Shown here: positions 12,393 through 24,170 of the stretch, piece after piece | Numbering within the stretch: the stretch's first letter is position 1 | Layout of the letters: each line of letters starts with the position of its first letter | Source of the DNA: Alitta virens | Taxonomy: Eukaryota > Annelida > Polychaeta > Phyllodocida > Nereididae | Length of the DNA: 64,000 nucleotides | Reading direction: 5' to 3' | Assembly: GCA_932294295.1 (NCBI GenBank) | Contig: OW028573.1 | Location: 69,541,829 to 69,605,828, forward strand | Position numbers and translations under genes: made by a program | The notes under the pieces: generated by a model | Databases searched by the model: none | What the model saw: the letters and a program-made list of their open reading frames with translations, nothing else | What the model was told of the DNA's origin: nothing

Positions 12393-13751
12393 TGGATTAA
12401 GAAAATGTAACAACTTAATTATGCAAATAAACATCTCCTCTACTCCCTTTTTATTTAATAAATAAAGTGGCAATGTCAGGTGTCAATATTTTTAGCAAAC
12501 CAATAAACAAGAGGTCATCCTAAGGGGACATGTTGTCCCTCAGTGCTCATCAGATGCCACTCCAAATAGCTGTCCATGATATCAAATACCACAATATAAA
12601 ACAAAAATAAATTTTTATTACCAAATGCACTAATATTATGAATCAGTGGGATGTTGAGTAATGCACAAACAAGCATGTATGAATGTTGGGACAGTGTGTA
12701 CCTGGCAGCCAGTCCCTGCAACGCCAGACTGAACAATAGGGTGCCTGACATGGCTGCCTGGAGCAGAATGTTGGACGCGGGGTGTGTGTTTTTAGAAACT
12801 CGGCGGAGTGCAGCTAGGGTGAGTGGGTGTGTGCTATATTGCAGCAGGTTGAAGCTGAGGTGCAATATCTACAGCTATCTAGGCTGATGGGTTGTATCTG
12901 TGCACTGCTCACTGTCTGGTAAGTTTCCGATACATGCTTGTAACTTTCTGCTCATATCCAGGTAACAGAATACTTTATCATGGGCTTCAATTGTGTTTGC
13001 CATTGTTTTGAAGACTTAATAGAGATACCATTAAGCATTACGAACAGCAAGCACTGTAGCGACGTAATAAAACGGTCTAGTCTGAGGTAATACTAAGGTC
13101 CTTGTTTTTAACTGTGGTATAATAGTGTGTGTGTTTTTTGTTTTTTCTTTTCTGTTCAATGACCCATGGCAAGGTCACTGTACTCAAACACAACAATGTT
13201 GCTCATACAGCCAATGTGCTCTCGATATGTATTTACACTTGTGATGTCCAACCGTTTTTATTTCAGATGACATCATTCAAATGACAACGGATGAAACACA
13301 ATCTTTCTTGGTGAAATATTGGGACACGTGATACCTTGATGGATGTAGATAATATGATGTCAAAGGCCTGAAGCTATTATATCCAGGAACTGTAAGACTA
13401 TGTGTAGTTTGTATACTAGAGTGGGCAGAGCCAGTTTGAATGTTTTTGGATTTAGGTCACCTGCTGGGCTGTTTCAATGGTGAATCACTGCACGTGCTAT
13501 TTAGCTTGGTCCTTGAGCTGAGTGCCATATGAATTGTTGTGTAACACTTAAATGAATTGAATCATCAGGGCAATATCAAATTAATTTCAGCGAGGATTTA
13601 ATGAATGTTTGCCAGCATATTCATAAATTCATAAATTACTATGAAGAGCAATGCACCATGATGGATATTTAGACTGTTTAGACTTGCTTTTAAGTGAAAC
13701 ACTTCACCGGATACTCATAATTTAGTCAAGTACTGCACAAGACCTGACAAA
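12393..13751 (+). other. intergenic and possible 5' untranslated exons of the next gene
   Basis: A donor-like CTGGTAAGT lies at about 12915-12923, in a local GC-richer patch (12640-12920). An acceptor-like TATTTCAG ends at 13266. Together they could splice a 5' UTR onto the exon carrying the ATG at 13752. Several upstream ATGs with short frames occur between. The arrangement is inference from splice-like motifs only. Confidence 0.25.
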
Positions 13752-15242
13752 ATGCCAGTTGGAAAATCGACCATTGTCTATGACCACTACCAGTACCAGT
13801 GGGAGAAGAGACTGGTCGTGTTTTTTCTCTTTTTTGGGACATTGCTGGGAGTTGGCAGTTTCATATCAGACGTTTTCAATTACTTGGAGTTTGCTTCATA
13901 CGAAAGTCAAAACAATTCTGGATTAATTGGTCTGCATGACATGGTTACGACATTTTTTGCCTTCATAATAATAGCAGGGATTATCTATGGCGTTGAACTC
14001 ATCTTTATGCTCGTTGCTTTCGGTGGAATGTGGCCTCGTAGTTCGAATGGAAGGCAGGCCATCATGTGGACAAGGGAGTTCTTTTCTATTATTGATTCAA
14101 TATTATGTGACGTTTCTTTCCTAGTCCTCTACTACCTGTCGTTCGGTGTGGGGTTTTGCCCCATGCTACGACAGATGAGAACACTGAGGGGCAAAATAGC
14201 TGTGGCCATGACTGCAGTCCATGCTGTATTTGCAATCGTACAATCTGTGTACTACAGGAAAGTGGTGGGTCGCTATCCAAGTAATTGTGAGAGACTCCTG
14301 AAGAAATTCTGCTGGGTGCTGCACACTTTGGTGGCTTCTTTTGCTGTTTTTGTCCTCGTCGCAGCCTACATCAATTACCCCATCCATTCAGCCATGACCC
14401 GGAATCAGTTTCGTCAGTGGGGTTTTGGAGAAATGCAGACTGCTCCTGTCTACTTTGTACAAGATGTAAACGTTGCAGACGTTATTCAGAAACAATTCAA
14501 CGCCACGGGAGTAAATTTGTCATCAAAGAATCGCACTTCATCAGACTTTGACAGCAGATTGAATAGGATTTTACAATGTAAAGGTCTCCGAACTGGATTC
14601 TACTTCAGTGATCTCAAGGACATTTTGGATGCGGAAAATGGCCTGCTCAAGAGCTTCAATTGCAGTGATGTCTTGCCTTCATTTGAGTTCATTTTGGAAG
14701 ACCAACACAAACCTATTTTAAATCAGGCTAATTGTACAATTCATGCTAAAGTTAAATATGATTTTCAGACTTCTCTTATAACGTATGCAGTTGGCTATGA
14801 ACTGCGACCTGTAAATACTCCCAATGAATGTTATGAAGGGTATTTTAACATGGCGGAACCTGAAACTGCAAATGTGGCTCCTTACAAAATACAACTTTCC
14901 CCTGATAGCACAAGTCACATAAATAAGGCAATCATGGGAGACACTTGCTCTTTGTTAGGCTGCCATGGCAATATTACAGGGGCAGTAGAAAACTTCTTTT
15001 CTTGCATTGACAGGCAGTGCTTCAGATACAACACTACTGGTGAAATTTCTATTGTCAAAGCAAGTGCCTTCAGGATTGCATGGAACGTACCCACAATGAC
15101 ATATCAATCAGACCTTAAGTCCCTGAGGTCCCTTGTGCAATGCCATGTTGGTGTCAAGGTTGATTCCACAGATTTGAAACTTTGTCAGAATAACACAATC
15201 AAGTATTCAGTTGGAAAGAAATTTGCCGAAAGATGTTTTTAA
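13752..15242 (+). CDS. five-TM membrane protein with Cys-rich glycosylated ectodomain, family unrecognised
   Basis: A single uninterrupted 496-codon frame starts at an ATG with A at -3 and ends in TAA; AATAAA follows at 15287-15292. Five hydrophobic segments are visible, at about residues 21-39, 63-91, 113-135, 148-166 and 186-208. After them comes a soluble region of about 285 residues, which would be outside the cell or in a lumen if the N-terminus is cytosolic. That region has 11 cysteines and several NxS/T sites (NATG, NLSS, NRTS, NCSD, NCTI, NITG, NTTG, NNTI), consistent with disulfide bonding and N-glycosylation. Having no intron is unusual beside the multi-exon genes in this window and could mean retroposition. 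I do not recognise a family. The fold order (TM bundle first, ectodomain last, no closing TM) fits neither a GPCR nor a tetraspanin. The two exons at 11873-12392 may encode a relative. Confidence 0.8.
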   Translation: MPVGKSTIVYDHYQYQWEKRLVVFFLFFGTLLGVGSFISDVFNYLEFASYESQNNSGLIGLHDMVTTFFAFIIIAGIIYGVELIFMLVAFGGMWPRSSNGRQAIMWTREFFSIIDSILCDVSFLVLYYLSFGVGFCPMLRQMRTLRGKIAVAMTAVHAVFAIVQSVYYRKVVGRYPSNCERLLKKFCWVLHTLVASFAVFVLVAAYINYPIHSAMTRNQFRQWGFGEMQTAPVYFVQDVNVADVIQKQFNATGVNLSSKNRTSSDFDSRLNRILQCKGLRTGFYFSDLKDILDAENGLLKSFNCSDVLPSFEFILEDQHKPILNQANCTIHAKVKYDFQTSLITYAVGYELRPVNTPNECYEGYFNMAEPETANVAPYKIQLSPDSTSHINKAIMGDTCSLLGCHGNITGAVENFFSCIDRQCFRYNTTGEISIVKASAFRIAWNVPTMTYQSDLKSLRSLVQCHVGVKVDSTDLKLCQNNTIKYSVGKKFAERCF

Positions 15243-15429
15243 ATTTCAGCATTTTGTTTGTATTTTCATACTTTGTCATCAATGAAAATAAAAATGAAAA
15301 CTCTTCACTGTATGTAATTTATAGTGGATGGTGGGGAAACCAACAGGCAATTTTGGTTGAACATATCATTTAAAAGAATGATACATTATGATAATTTACG
15401 ATTTTGCAAAGACTGTCATATTGTATATT

Positions 15430-15640
15430 TGAAAGTATGGTGGCCCAGGAGTAAATTTTCTGGTGTGAAGCTTTCGCTCCCCGACAGTAGGTACTTTCGT
15501 ACCACGAAACACCTTCGCACCACGACACATCTGCACCTTCGCACCATGACACATAGTATGTGTCGTACCACAAAAGTAACAGAGCTATTAAAGTGTCGAC
15601 CCGACAGTGTAGGTTTCGCACCACGAAAGTGAAGGCTAAT
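15430..15640. repeat. degenerate array of 'ttcgcaccacgaa' words with foldback centre
   Basis: The word TTCGYACCACGA(A/C)A recurs at about 15497, 15515, 15537 and 15606. 'CCCGACAGTxxAGGT' occurs at both ends (about 15479 and 15600). Around 15548-15570 the sequence folds on itself (gacacata-gta-tgtgtc). This short-word array with an inverted centre looks like the foldback-type elements at 18.1 and 24.2 kb, but I could not find target duplications. Confidence 0.45.
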
Positions 15641-15909
15641 TCAATTAAAGGGAATTGTTCCCATAACATCAACTGTCTTAGTAAGATAAGCTATTTTATC
15701 TGAATGACAGTTGTAACTGTCATTTCTCCCTCCACTCAGAGCCCTAGCTTAATACAGGTAACTTATTTTTGCATAAATTTAACATATTGTGCATCCTAAA
15801 GATAACCACCCTGACAAATCAACTGCATGGGAGTATGAAGATAACAAGTAAAGCTCTCTCTAAAAAGAGACCTGTACAAATGTACCAGACTTGTTTGATA
15901 ATTGATATT

Positions 15910-18097
15910 ATATATATATCTTTTATTCGACAGCTTCATGTCATTCATGACATATGTGTCACAATGTAAACAGAAAATACAAAGTAAATGACATACAATA
16001 ACAATTAAAGAATAATAGAAAAGTAGTAAATAAAACTAGGTTCCAGCTATGATAACGATTTGTTACAATACAATAGCAACATAATAATGTACAGTTTTCA
16101 ATGTAAAGTTCAATCTTGTTATATCTATATATATAAATCATACAGCATTATCCATAACAAATGATCTAACACATAGGTAATTAGAAGGAACGTATATACA
16201 TGTATCTAAAAATATACAAGATCAAAGATATGGTACACAAATGTTTATAATGCAGAGACTCAGAATGATGGTCAACATGTTTAATGCTAGACGATGGATG
16301 ATGACTTAAACGTTTATTATGCATCAATATTTACCAGAAATTTTCAAAGGGATTTTAACAACTCAGGCTCTTTTTATTTCATGATGGTCTTAAATCTATC
16401 TTCATTGTTTAGTTGCTCAAAATTATCTATGTAATCATTAGCTACTTTAAGGAGTAAGTTTATTATGCGGACATACTATGAGACAATGTTTTTCATCTTC
16501 AATTTCATGCATAGTGCATTTTAGGCATAGCCTCTCAACTGTTGGCAATATGGGATTTTCATGTCTGCCTGTTTCAATACACAAATTATGTGAGTTTACT
16601 CTAAATCTGGCGATTTTATTATACATTTTTCTGCTTAGGTTTAATAAGAGATAAGGTTCTAGTCTATAATCAGTCTTGAAGAGTTTATATGTTCTAAGTT
16701 TTGGCTGTAACGTGGAATCATTTAATTCAGCTGATATAGTTTCCTGACATTTATCATAAATTTTAGATTTGAATGTTTTAATAATGGATTCCTGCTCATT
16801 ATTCGCAAGTCTTAAATGGTCTCTTTGCTGGTAATATTCATTGAGTATATGAATAATTTTTGCAACCCAAGCATAATTTCCAGAAGTATTAATCTCTTTT
16901 CGCTTTTTTCAAAATTTTTTAAAGAATATTATTAGCTGGCAGTTTTTCCAGTTTAATCCAGTAGTTGATTATTCTGATTGGTTGCCGCACATGTAATGGG
17001 AATCTGCCTGTCTCACTATACACTGCTTGTGATGAGGTCTGTCTCCTAACTCCCAGCATATTTTGCTGATATCCTAATTGTACCTTTTCTAGGTTATTAA
17101 CAGGTTTGTGACTGGACCATAGTTCACAATTATATTCAAGGACTGATAAAATATATGTGTCAAACATTTTTAGAGCAAGTTTAGGAGTGATGTGTCCTAA
17201 TCCCTGCTTAGTGTCACTTTGCAAAGCAAAAAGTGCTTTTTGGGCTTGTGTAACAAGATAATAATTTTTATATGCCTGTTACATTTGTTAGTTAACACAT
17301 GTCCTAGATATTTAAAGGTGTCATCGTTTTCCGTTGTGTATCATAGTAAAATTGCTTTTGCTGAGTATTGCCTTATTTCATTATTTTAGTCTTTCCTACA
17401 TTAACAATGAGATGCCACTTTTTGCAGAATTCATGAAGGGAATTTATGCTGTTTTGAAGAGATGTTTCAGAATGTGCTATTAGAATTATATCATGAGCAT
17501 ATGAGATATGTGTGGGCATCAGAATATTAAGTGCTACACCATCCAATTTATTCATATAGTTAGGCAGGTCAGATAGAAATTCATTAAACAATTTCGGGCT
17601 GAGAATTCCACCTTGCAAGACACCATAGCTGCTATCAATTGGATCTCCAATTTTGCCTAAATTATTAACTCTAGCTTTAGCTTTGTCATACATGCTCATT
17701 ATTATGTTAAGCATTTTATTGCCTATAGTTTGATTTATAAGTTTATAGTACAGAGCATTTCTATTGATGTAGTCAAATGCTTTTGTGAAATCTATGAAAC
17801 AGAGATAAAGAGGCTTAGGTTTTTGCTTTTGGTATCTAATAGATAAAGACGCAGTCAGTTGTGCTCGCTCCTGGAGTAAACCCAAACTTACAAGGGTCAT
17901 CAAGATTAAGAACCTTATTTTCATAGTAAAGCCGTGCATTTAAGATAGAGTCAAAGATTTTACCCATGACAACATTTATTGTGATTTTTTGGTAATTATC
18001 TGGATTAGACTTGTCTCCCTTTTTGTGCAAAGCTTTAATTAGTCCTTCTGACCATTGAGCAGGATATTGACCTCAAGTATGTAGTTAAACACAGCAC
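15910..18097 (-). mobile_element. non-LTR retrotransposon (LINE), broken, interrupted by the element at 18107
   Basis: Minus-strand frames give the reverse transcriptase. 18030-17836 covers KKGDKSNPDNYQKITI and DSILNARLYYENK. 17939-17373 covers CFIDFTKAFDYINRNALYYK, GVLQGGILSPKLFNEFLSDL and the active-site region ISYAHDIILIAHS, where the usual Y/F-A-D-D reads YAHD. 17224-16919 is the C-terminal region (LEKVQLGYQQNMLGVRRQT, ETGRFPLHVRQ). Further down the minus strand comes a Cys/His stretch near 16560-16480 (LCLKC, CTMHEIEDEKHC). It ends near a TA microsatellite at about 15912. The loss of an active-site Asp and the frameshifts show it is dead. LINE coding sequence reaches the target duplication at 18098-18106, so the 18107 element landed inside or beside it. 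Confidence 0.85.
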
Positions 18098-18106
18098 AAT
18101 GACATG

Positions 18107-18732
18107 AATACAGGTCAATTCGTCGACACGCAAATTCGTCAGGATACCAAGTCGTTGACACATTAGAAGGCCTAGTACAAATTTGTTGACAAACCAACTG
18201 ATATAAGACACAAACTTTTGACAACAACCAACTCATTGACAGGTCGTTACCATCTCGTTGACATATTAATGCAAACTGTAGACAACTAATCTGCCAGGTT
18301 ACCATTTCGTCAACAAACCAGTTAACTTTATCATGGAGACATAACTTTATATCCACCGATAAGAGGGTCCGTAGGCAGGAATTAATATGAAAAAAAGTAA
18401 ATTATTTTGTATATCTTATTAAAAATTCTGAGTATACTCATATCTAATTATATATTGAAGTATATATAGTTTTAATAAATAAACAAAGTTTGGCTGTCTA
18501 TCCAGGCAAATAGATCATGCGTACAAGGGTCAACGAGTTGGCAGGACCAACTCGTCAACATGTCAATGACTTGGTATGGCCACAAGTATTAGTTAGTTCA
18601 AATTTTCAGGCCGAGTGCTTTCTTTGTCAATGAGTTGGTTGCCTGAATGTCGACGAGTTGGTTGTCAAGGAATTGCCTGTCAAATATTTTGCTGTCGACG
18701 AGTTTGCATTTCGACGAATTGACTTGATACCT
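18107..18732. mobile_element. foldback-like (TU-like) element with inverted arms made of short repeats
   Basis: A 9-bp direct repeat, AATGACATG, flanks the element at 18098-18106 and 18733-18741; the duplication could be 8 or 9 bp. The termini are inverted: the left begins AATACAGGTCAATTCGTCG and the right, reverse-complemented, begins GGTATCAAGTCAATTCGTCG. Both arms consist of many degenerate copies of a 'caactcgtcgaca' word at about 20-30 bp spacing, facing inward, with an AT-rich centre at about 18360-18520. There is no ORF. Sea urchin TU elements and Drosophila foldback elements share this design: inverted arms built of short tandem repeats, with target duplications of about 8-9 bp. Assignment to that group is by architecture only. 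Confidence 0.75.
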
Positions 18733-19185
18733 AATGACATGTAAACATATTTAAAAAACAAAAATGCTTTCCTGGGACTGGACTCGAACCCCACAGCATT
18801 TTGAATGTGGTAACCAAGGACTTTTTGCGAAAATTAGCTGAAAAATCTGATGATATATATTGTGAGTTCCAAGGAGCTGTATGTATTAGCAGAGCCAATA
18901 ATGTTTGCCAAAGTGGCCATTATTCCAGCACTTTTTTTTTTGGAGTTGTTCAACCAATTTTGGTCAGTTGGTACTTTTGGGCAAGACAAACATTTTGACC
19001 CAGTTATACTGACCTTGACTCATGCCTTTAAGGTCACAGTTTACTTTTAGATGAAATTGTGTAAATTTCACATTGCAATAACTCAGTAACTAAAAGAGCT
19101 AAAGATTTGGGCTTGAAGTATGTTTGTAGGGCGTAAACGTGTCTTCAATTCCCATCAAATTGACACCCTGAATGGGGTAAATGGG

Positions 19186-19243
19186 TGTACTAGGGCAGGG
19201 TAAAAATCGATTTGTGTACTAGGGCAGGGTAAAAATCGATTTG
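19186..19243 (+). repeat. exact 29-bp tandem duplication
   Basis: Two adjacent identical units, 19186-19214 and 19215-19243, both starting TGTACTAGGGCAGGG and ending ATCGATTTG. Being identical, they arose recently. Confidence 0.9.
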
Positions 19244-19775
19244 TTTACGAAATGTGAAGAACCAGAAGTTGTGGAACTGAGATGAGCAAAATTTATGTTA
19301 TGATCGATCTATTGCAGCCGGTTTTTTGGTGGTGATTGGGTGAGGGGTTGCTGAGATATGGGGCTTGACAATTTCGCTATTTACCCCAAAACTTTAACAT
19401 TTTATAACTTTGGTTTATCAAAATGGGACTATATTTGAATCACATGCAGCCCTTGTGCCTATAAACTTAGATTAGTGACATGAATGACCTTGAGTCAAAG
19501 GTTAAAGTCACATGTGACCTTTAACTTTATAATAGTCGAATCTCCCTTCGTATTAGTGGTAGATTTTTTAATAATATAAAAATGTAGGTATTGGGAAGAG
19601 GCTTCAAGATATCACATCGTATAAAGTCAAGATCAAATGTACAAATTTGGTGATTTTCTAAAATGTAGATTCCTAATCTCCAGATCCATAACTTTTAACC
19701 ACTGACGAAGAAGAGGAGACGTCGCCGAAAATTATGGTCAAAATTATGCGAAATCTCCTGGACATGAAATCCATA

Positions 19776-20107
19776 GTGACGGAAGGACATAAATTGATGG
19801 AATTTGAATTTTCTGTATTGAATAATCAATAAATAAATAGGTACTCTGTTAAAATGATTTGTGATATGGTTTAGCTTACAAGCATGTAAAAAATATAGGA
19901 AAAGTCAGTTTAATAGCTGCGTGACGGAAGGACATATCTTGCAAACAACCTCAAGACTTCTGATTACATATGAGGTTTTCTGTGAATTCAACCGCACAAT
20001 AAGTTTGATGGCAGAATACAGTGTAATTCAATATAGACAATAAGTACTATATACAGCAGCTTACTTCCAGTGTGACGGAAGGACAAAACCGTTGTGAGAG
20101 AAGGACA
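19776..20107 (+). repeat. recurring word GTGACGGAAGGACA
   Basis: The 14-mer occurs at 19776-19789, 19921-19934 and 20072-20085, and once as GTGAGAGAAGGACA at 20094-20107. The first three are about 145-151 bp apart in unrelated-looking AT-rich DNA. No reading frame runs through them. Function unknown. Confidence 0.6.
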
Positions 20108-20679
20108 ATGAGGCAACATAAAAATTTGACACTCAATAAATCATATGTAATGAAACTCAAATCATATTAGAGACATATATTCAAACATAAGATAATTTCT
20201 GATTTCAAACGACTTTATTTTACTTGGTAACATGCTATTACTTACAAAAGTCACAAACAAACTGGCCAGATTCGTAGCCAGCAAACTACATGTGCCCACT
20301 GGCTACAAGACTGGCATTTTACCCAACTCTCTCCAAGGGCAGAATTTGAAAACAAAGAATTACAATATAAACAAGGACAATCAAATTGTCAAAGCTTGGT
20401 ACTCACATTTTGGCAGGAAAATCACAATTTAAACATGATTTCATATATATATATTAGACATAGCAATCATAAAAACCCATCACATAACAACTGGTATTTT
20501 ATTTTTTCAACAAAAAGTTGACATTTCCGTGGATTTCATGTGAAGGTAAATTCATCAATAGTTCAGGGTGATTTTAATTGTATTTCTGCACTTTTTTCAC
20601 TCAAAAATGTTTCTTATGTAATGTTATTGCATCCGGTTGTCATTTATGACACAAGAGGTTAATTGAATTAACTACTTAG

Positions 20680-21010
20680 GGGTAATTACCCCAAATGGGG
20701 TAATAGCTGATAATATGCTATAATCATGATGCTGTGGTAGCTCCATGCTATAACATCAGTCGGAATGATTGGATCTTCAATTGACACCCCGTTCCAACAC
20801 CATCAATGAACCCATAGGGTAGTTACCCCAAATAGGGTAAGGTGCTATGACTTAAATCTGAATGATAAGATCTTCTCCTAATTTGGTTTCTATACTTGTT
20901 GGGACAATGCCAGCATTTTTATGACCCCATACCCCTTTGGGGTCAAATGCTATAACTTCATTCTGAATGTTGGATCTGCATCAAATTTGGTTTGTATACT
21001 CTTGTTGATG
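20680..21010 (+). repeat. diverged ~120-bp tandem repeat
   Basis: Three blocks share 'taccccaaatrggGTAA', then 'gctataactt/atgacttaaa', then 'ctgaatgatnngatct', then 'aatttggt'. They start near 20680, 20815 and 20920. The units are too diverged for an exact consensus by eye. No coding potential. Confidence 0.5.
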
Positions 21011-22129
21011 CTGACATCATGTCAGAACATTTTCACTCCACCTGTGTTTATTTGCAAGAGCATATTTAGTGCTTATGTGAAACTCAATTTAGGTTTAGAG
21101 AGGGAAGAGGTACTATAGCCGATGTAATAAGTTACTCTAAATCTCAACCAAATCCTACGTTTATATGCTAACTTAGATGCAAATTGTTTTGACACTGTGT
21201 GTTATGTTTTTCTCTTTTTGTTAAACTTTTGTATCCTACCTGCATTTAAATGGTTGTTCTCTATAAAAGGTACAATAGTCTAAATGCTGTTATTAAATGG
21301 ATAGCCATATGTTACTGTTGCATTCCATCTCATGGCAATATGAAATAGATCACAAGAAGAAGCTCTTAGCTTTGGACCCTTTTATGCTAGCTCATTTTGG
21401 TGTTTAGTTTTAAGATGGAGTCATAAGTGCTTATGACTCCATGGTTTTAAATCCTGACCATTCATCTTAGCTTGGAAATGATGAAATGAAGTCATCGTTT
21501 ATTATTTGTGGTCTACCGTAACACATTCGGCACTTTTTGTTGGGTTAGAAGACATGTTTGCATTTTGCATTGGACTCCTAGCTCATGTGAAACAATATTT
21601 GATAAAATTTCAGCTCTCCCAATTCACTGCAGCATGATCTTTTCCCATTTTAATTATGCTAGTCAAGTGACACTTTCTTTGCCTTTTTTGTTTCGAAAGA
21701 TTTTTAAACATTTTTAAAATGGCCAAAAATGGTACATTTAAATGGTTTTGTGTTTTTGTTTTAAATATAATTTGTGGTTGTGGAATGTCTTCAGTCAAAC
21801 CTGCTGCCTATAGCAGCCACCTGTACAATTCGTCGGTCTGCTGATAAAACCTTCTATCTCCACTTTTCATGAAAATGTGTTTTTGGTGGAAATGGACAGT
21901 AAATAGTGTCTTTCACATTCTGATAAAATCTTGTACCTCCAGCACTAAAATTATAATAAGGAAAGTCTTGTCAAAAATCTTGTATATCCATTTTACTGTA
22001 GAATTGGTCTCATAAAACCTGCTAATCACCAAATATGTACTTATCAAACCTCCTAAGTCCGTTATTTAGCACAAAGATTTTACGACATTACAGAAATGCT
22101 TTCATATAAAACCTTCTATCTCAACTCAA

Positions 22130-23480
22130 AACATTATGACCAGTTTAGACAAAGATGAAGTAGTCATGCTCGACCTACCAGCCTTTCATACAATTGATCA
22201 TGACATTCTTGTCGAACAATCGAACAAAAAATTTGGCATCAAAGGCACAGCTCTAAAATGGTTCACTTTTTACTTGTCCAACAGGCCACAATCAGTTGTG
22301 ATTAATAAAAAAGAATCATATAAAAAAAACTGCTGAATCATGGTGTCCCACAAGGCTCAAAATTAGGTACAATATTGTTTAACTCTTATATTGCTCCATT
22401 GAGAAATATGCTAATGAACAATTAATTTTGTCATTTAAGCCAGACACCCTTCCCAACCATGAGAGTTTATTCACAAAAATTGAAAAATTTATTGAGGAAA
22501 TAAACCTTAATAAAACAGAGTTCATACTTATCGGTAGCCCACAGCAACTAAGAAAAATGAAAATTAACTCAATTCAAGTTCAGGATGCTACTATAAAATT
22601 AGGTTAAAAACCTTGGATTCATGTTTGAAAAGTCAATGACAATGGAATCTCATGTAAATTACATGTGTAAAAAGGCATTCATGAACACAGAGAACATCTC
22701 AGTTATAAGTAAGAGTTTTAATAAAGAAGACACCAAAACTTCTGTGAAATCTCTTGTAATACCTCATCTGGACTATGGAAATGCTCTCTTGTATGGTATT
22801 AATGGGAAAAATTTAAGAAAATTACAAGTAGCCCAGAACTCGGCAGCGTGATTGATAGAAAGACTCAGGAAACATGATCGCATTACATCAGGTAAAAACT
22901 TCACTAGCTGCCAATTAGTTTCGGAATTGAATTCAACATGACTTGGAAAGCTCTCAACGATGAAGTGCCATCTTACATATCAAATCTTGCTCTTCAACAT
23001 CATTCCAGAAACAAATTTGTGGCTTGCACTTTCTCATTCATTGCTCCTCAGCTATGAATAAATTACCTGAAAATATCAAACGGATATCCACCAATGATGG
23101 CTTTAAGAAAATTAAAAAGTCATCTAAATCTATTCAGAGCTACCTATGAACAATACGCTTCCAGGCTGCATCGTAGACAAGGGTCTAAGCGGCGAACAAA
23201 ATAGTTTTTTTAAATCCCTCAGATACGACATTGCATCAACTTATTTAGTACAGGGACCCATAGCTTTGTTCTTATGGTTAAAGTGAACTGATCTACGCTG
23301 TCAAATTCCTTGCTCCCTCACTAGGATTCTTGCTCCCCCGTTTTCCACAAGACCCTCTCCTGCGGAAAGGTGTGATCGAGGGTCTTGCGTCAAGACTGAA
23401 AGGCTTCTGTAATCTGAACGGTGGTTAGCAGAAATCATTTCCAAACAGGCACTATACAAATTTATTTATTATTTATCTAT
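22130..23480 (+). mobile_element. L2/CR1-like LINE, 5'-truncated and broken
   Basis: Plus-strand fragments run from reverse transcriptase motif A (TIDHDILVEQSNKKFGIKG) through LNHGVPQGSKLGTILFNSYI at about 22330-22390, where the frame shifts. They continue to the C-terminal part at 22621-22851 (SLVIPHLDYGNALLYGI, LRKLQVAQNSAA). The 3' end reads GGCACTATACAAATTTATTT at about 23450 and runs into a TTATT-type repeat, the usual ending of L2-type LINEs. No endonuclease is seen. The YADD motif is not readable, consistent with decay. Confidence 0.82.
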
Positions 23481-23719
23481 TAACATGCTTGTCCATTAGC
23501 TTAAAAAAACCCCCAAAAAAAACTCCTATGTCCTCACTATCACCAAACAAAATAATTTATTGGAATATGATGAATAAAATAACATTATAAGTTCAAAAAC
23601 CGATTCATTCTAACGAAAAAATTTACAATTATACCATAGTAAGCAGAAAATATTTTTTGCTTCTGTAAAATTTGTAAAAATTAAACACAAGTAGAATGGT
23701 CACTGGCTGTAGATAGATG

Positions 23720-24120
23720 GCTTCTACATTTCATTTTTGTAGCATCACCAATATGAGAAAACTTGAGAAGATCCAAGAAAGGGCACTGCGCCTACTCTAT
23801 GATGATCCTGCCTCCAGCTACCAAGAGCTACTCACAAGGAGTGGAACCTCAAGCCTACATGTCATATGCCTTAGGATGATAGCCATGGAAGTTTATAAAA
23901 GCTTGAACAATATAAACCCTGAGTTCATGTGGGAACTGAATATAATTTCAGAGATTCTTTTAAAGTTGATATCCCCTCCTTTAAGCCCCCTTTAAGACAT
24001 TAAAATATGGAAAATATTCATTCTCATGCTACGGTGCTCATCTATGGAATATCTTGCCAATCAATATAAAACAAAGTCTAAGTCAAACAAATTTTAATTT
24101 TAAAATGGTGCTTAGTTCCT
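23720..24120 (+). mobile_element. second LINE fragment (C-terminal region)
   Basis: The frame 23717-23995 includes MRKLEKIQERALRLLYDD, SYQELLTRSGTSSLHV and MAMEVYKSLNNINP-like wording (IAMEVYKSLNNINPEFMWEL). This is the region after the reverse transcriptase in jockey/CR1-type LINEs. After a frame change, 24000-24070 gives LKYGKYSFSCYGAHLWNILP, the common closing motif. It is only the tail of an element; the preceding LINE at 22130-23480 already ends with its own tail, so this is a separate insertion. Confidence 0.75.
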
Positions 24121-24170
24121 GGGATGGTCCCAATTGTTCATGCAGCTATTGTGATTTTAAGCCATGAGAT

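Noticed and set aside
12515..12865. 116-codon minus-strand frame with hydrophobic stretches
   Set aside because: No family motif, no splice partner, and it overlaps a GC-richer patch open in several frames; likely chance or UTR.
18740..18850. tRNA-like stretch (minus strand GGGTTCGAGTCCAGT)
   Set aside because: The B-box word is good, but the T-stem does not pair and no cloverleaf closes. At best it is a SINE fragment.
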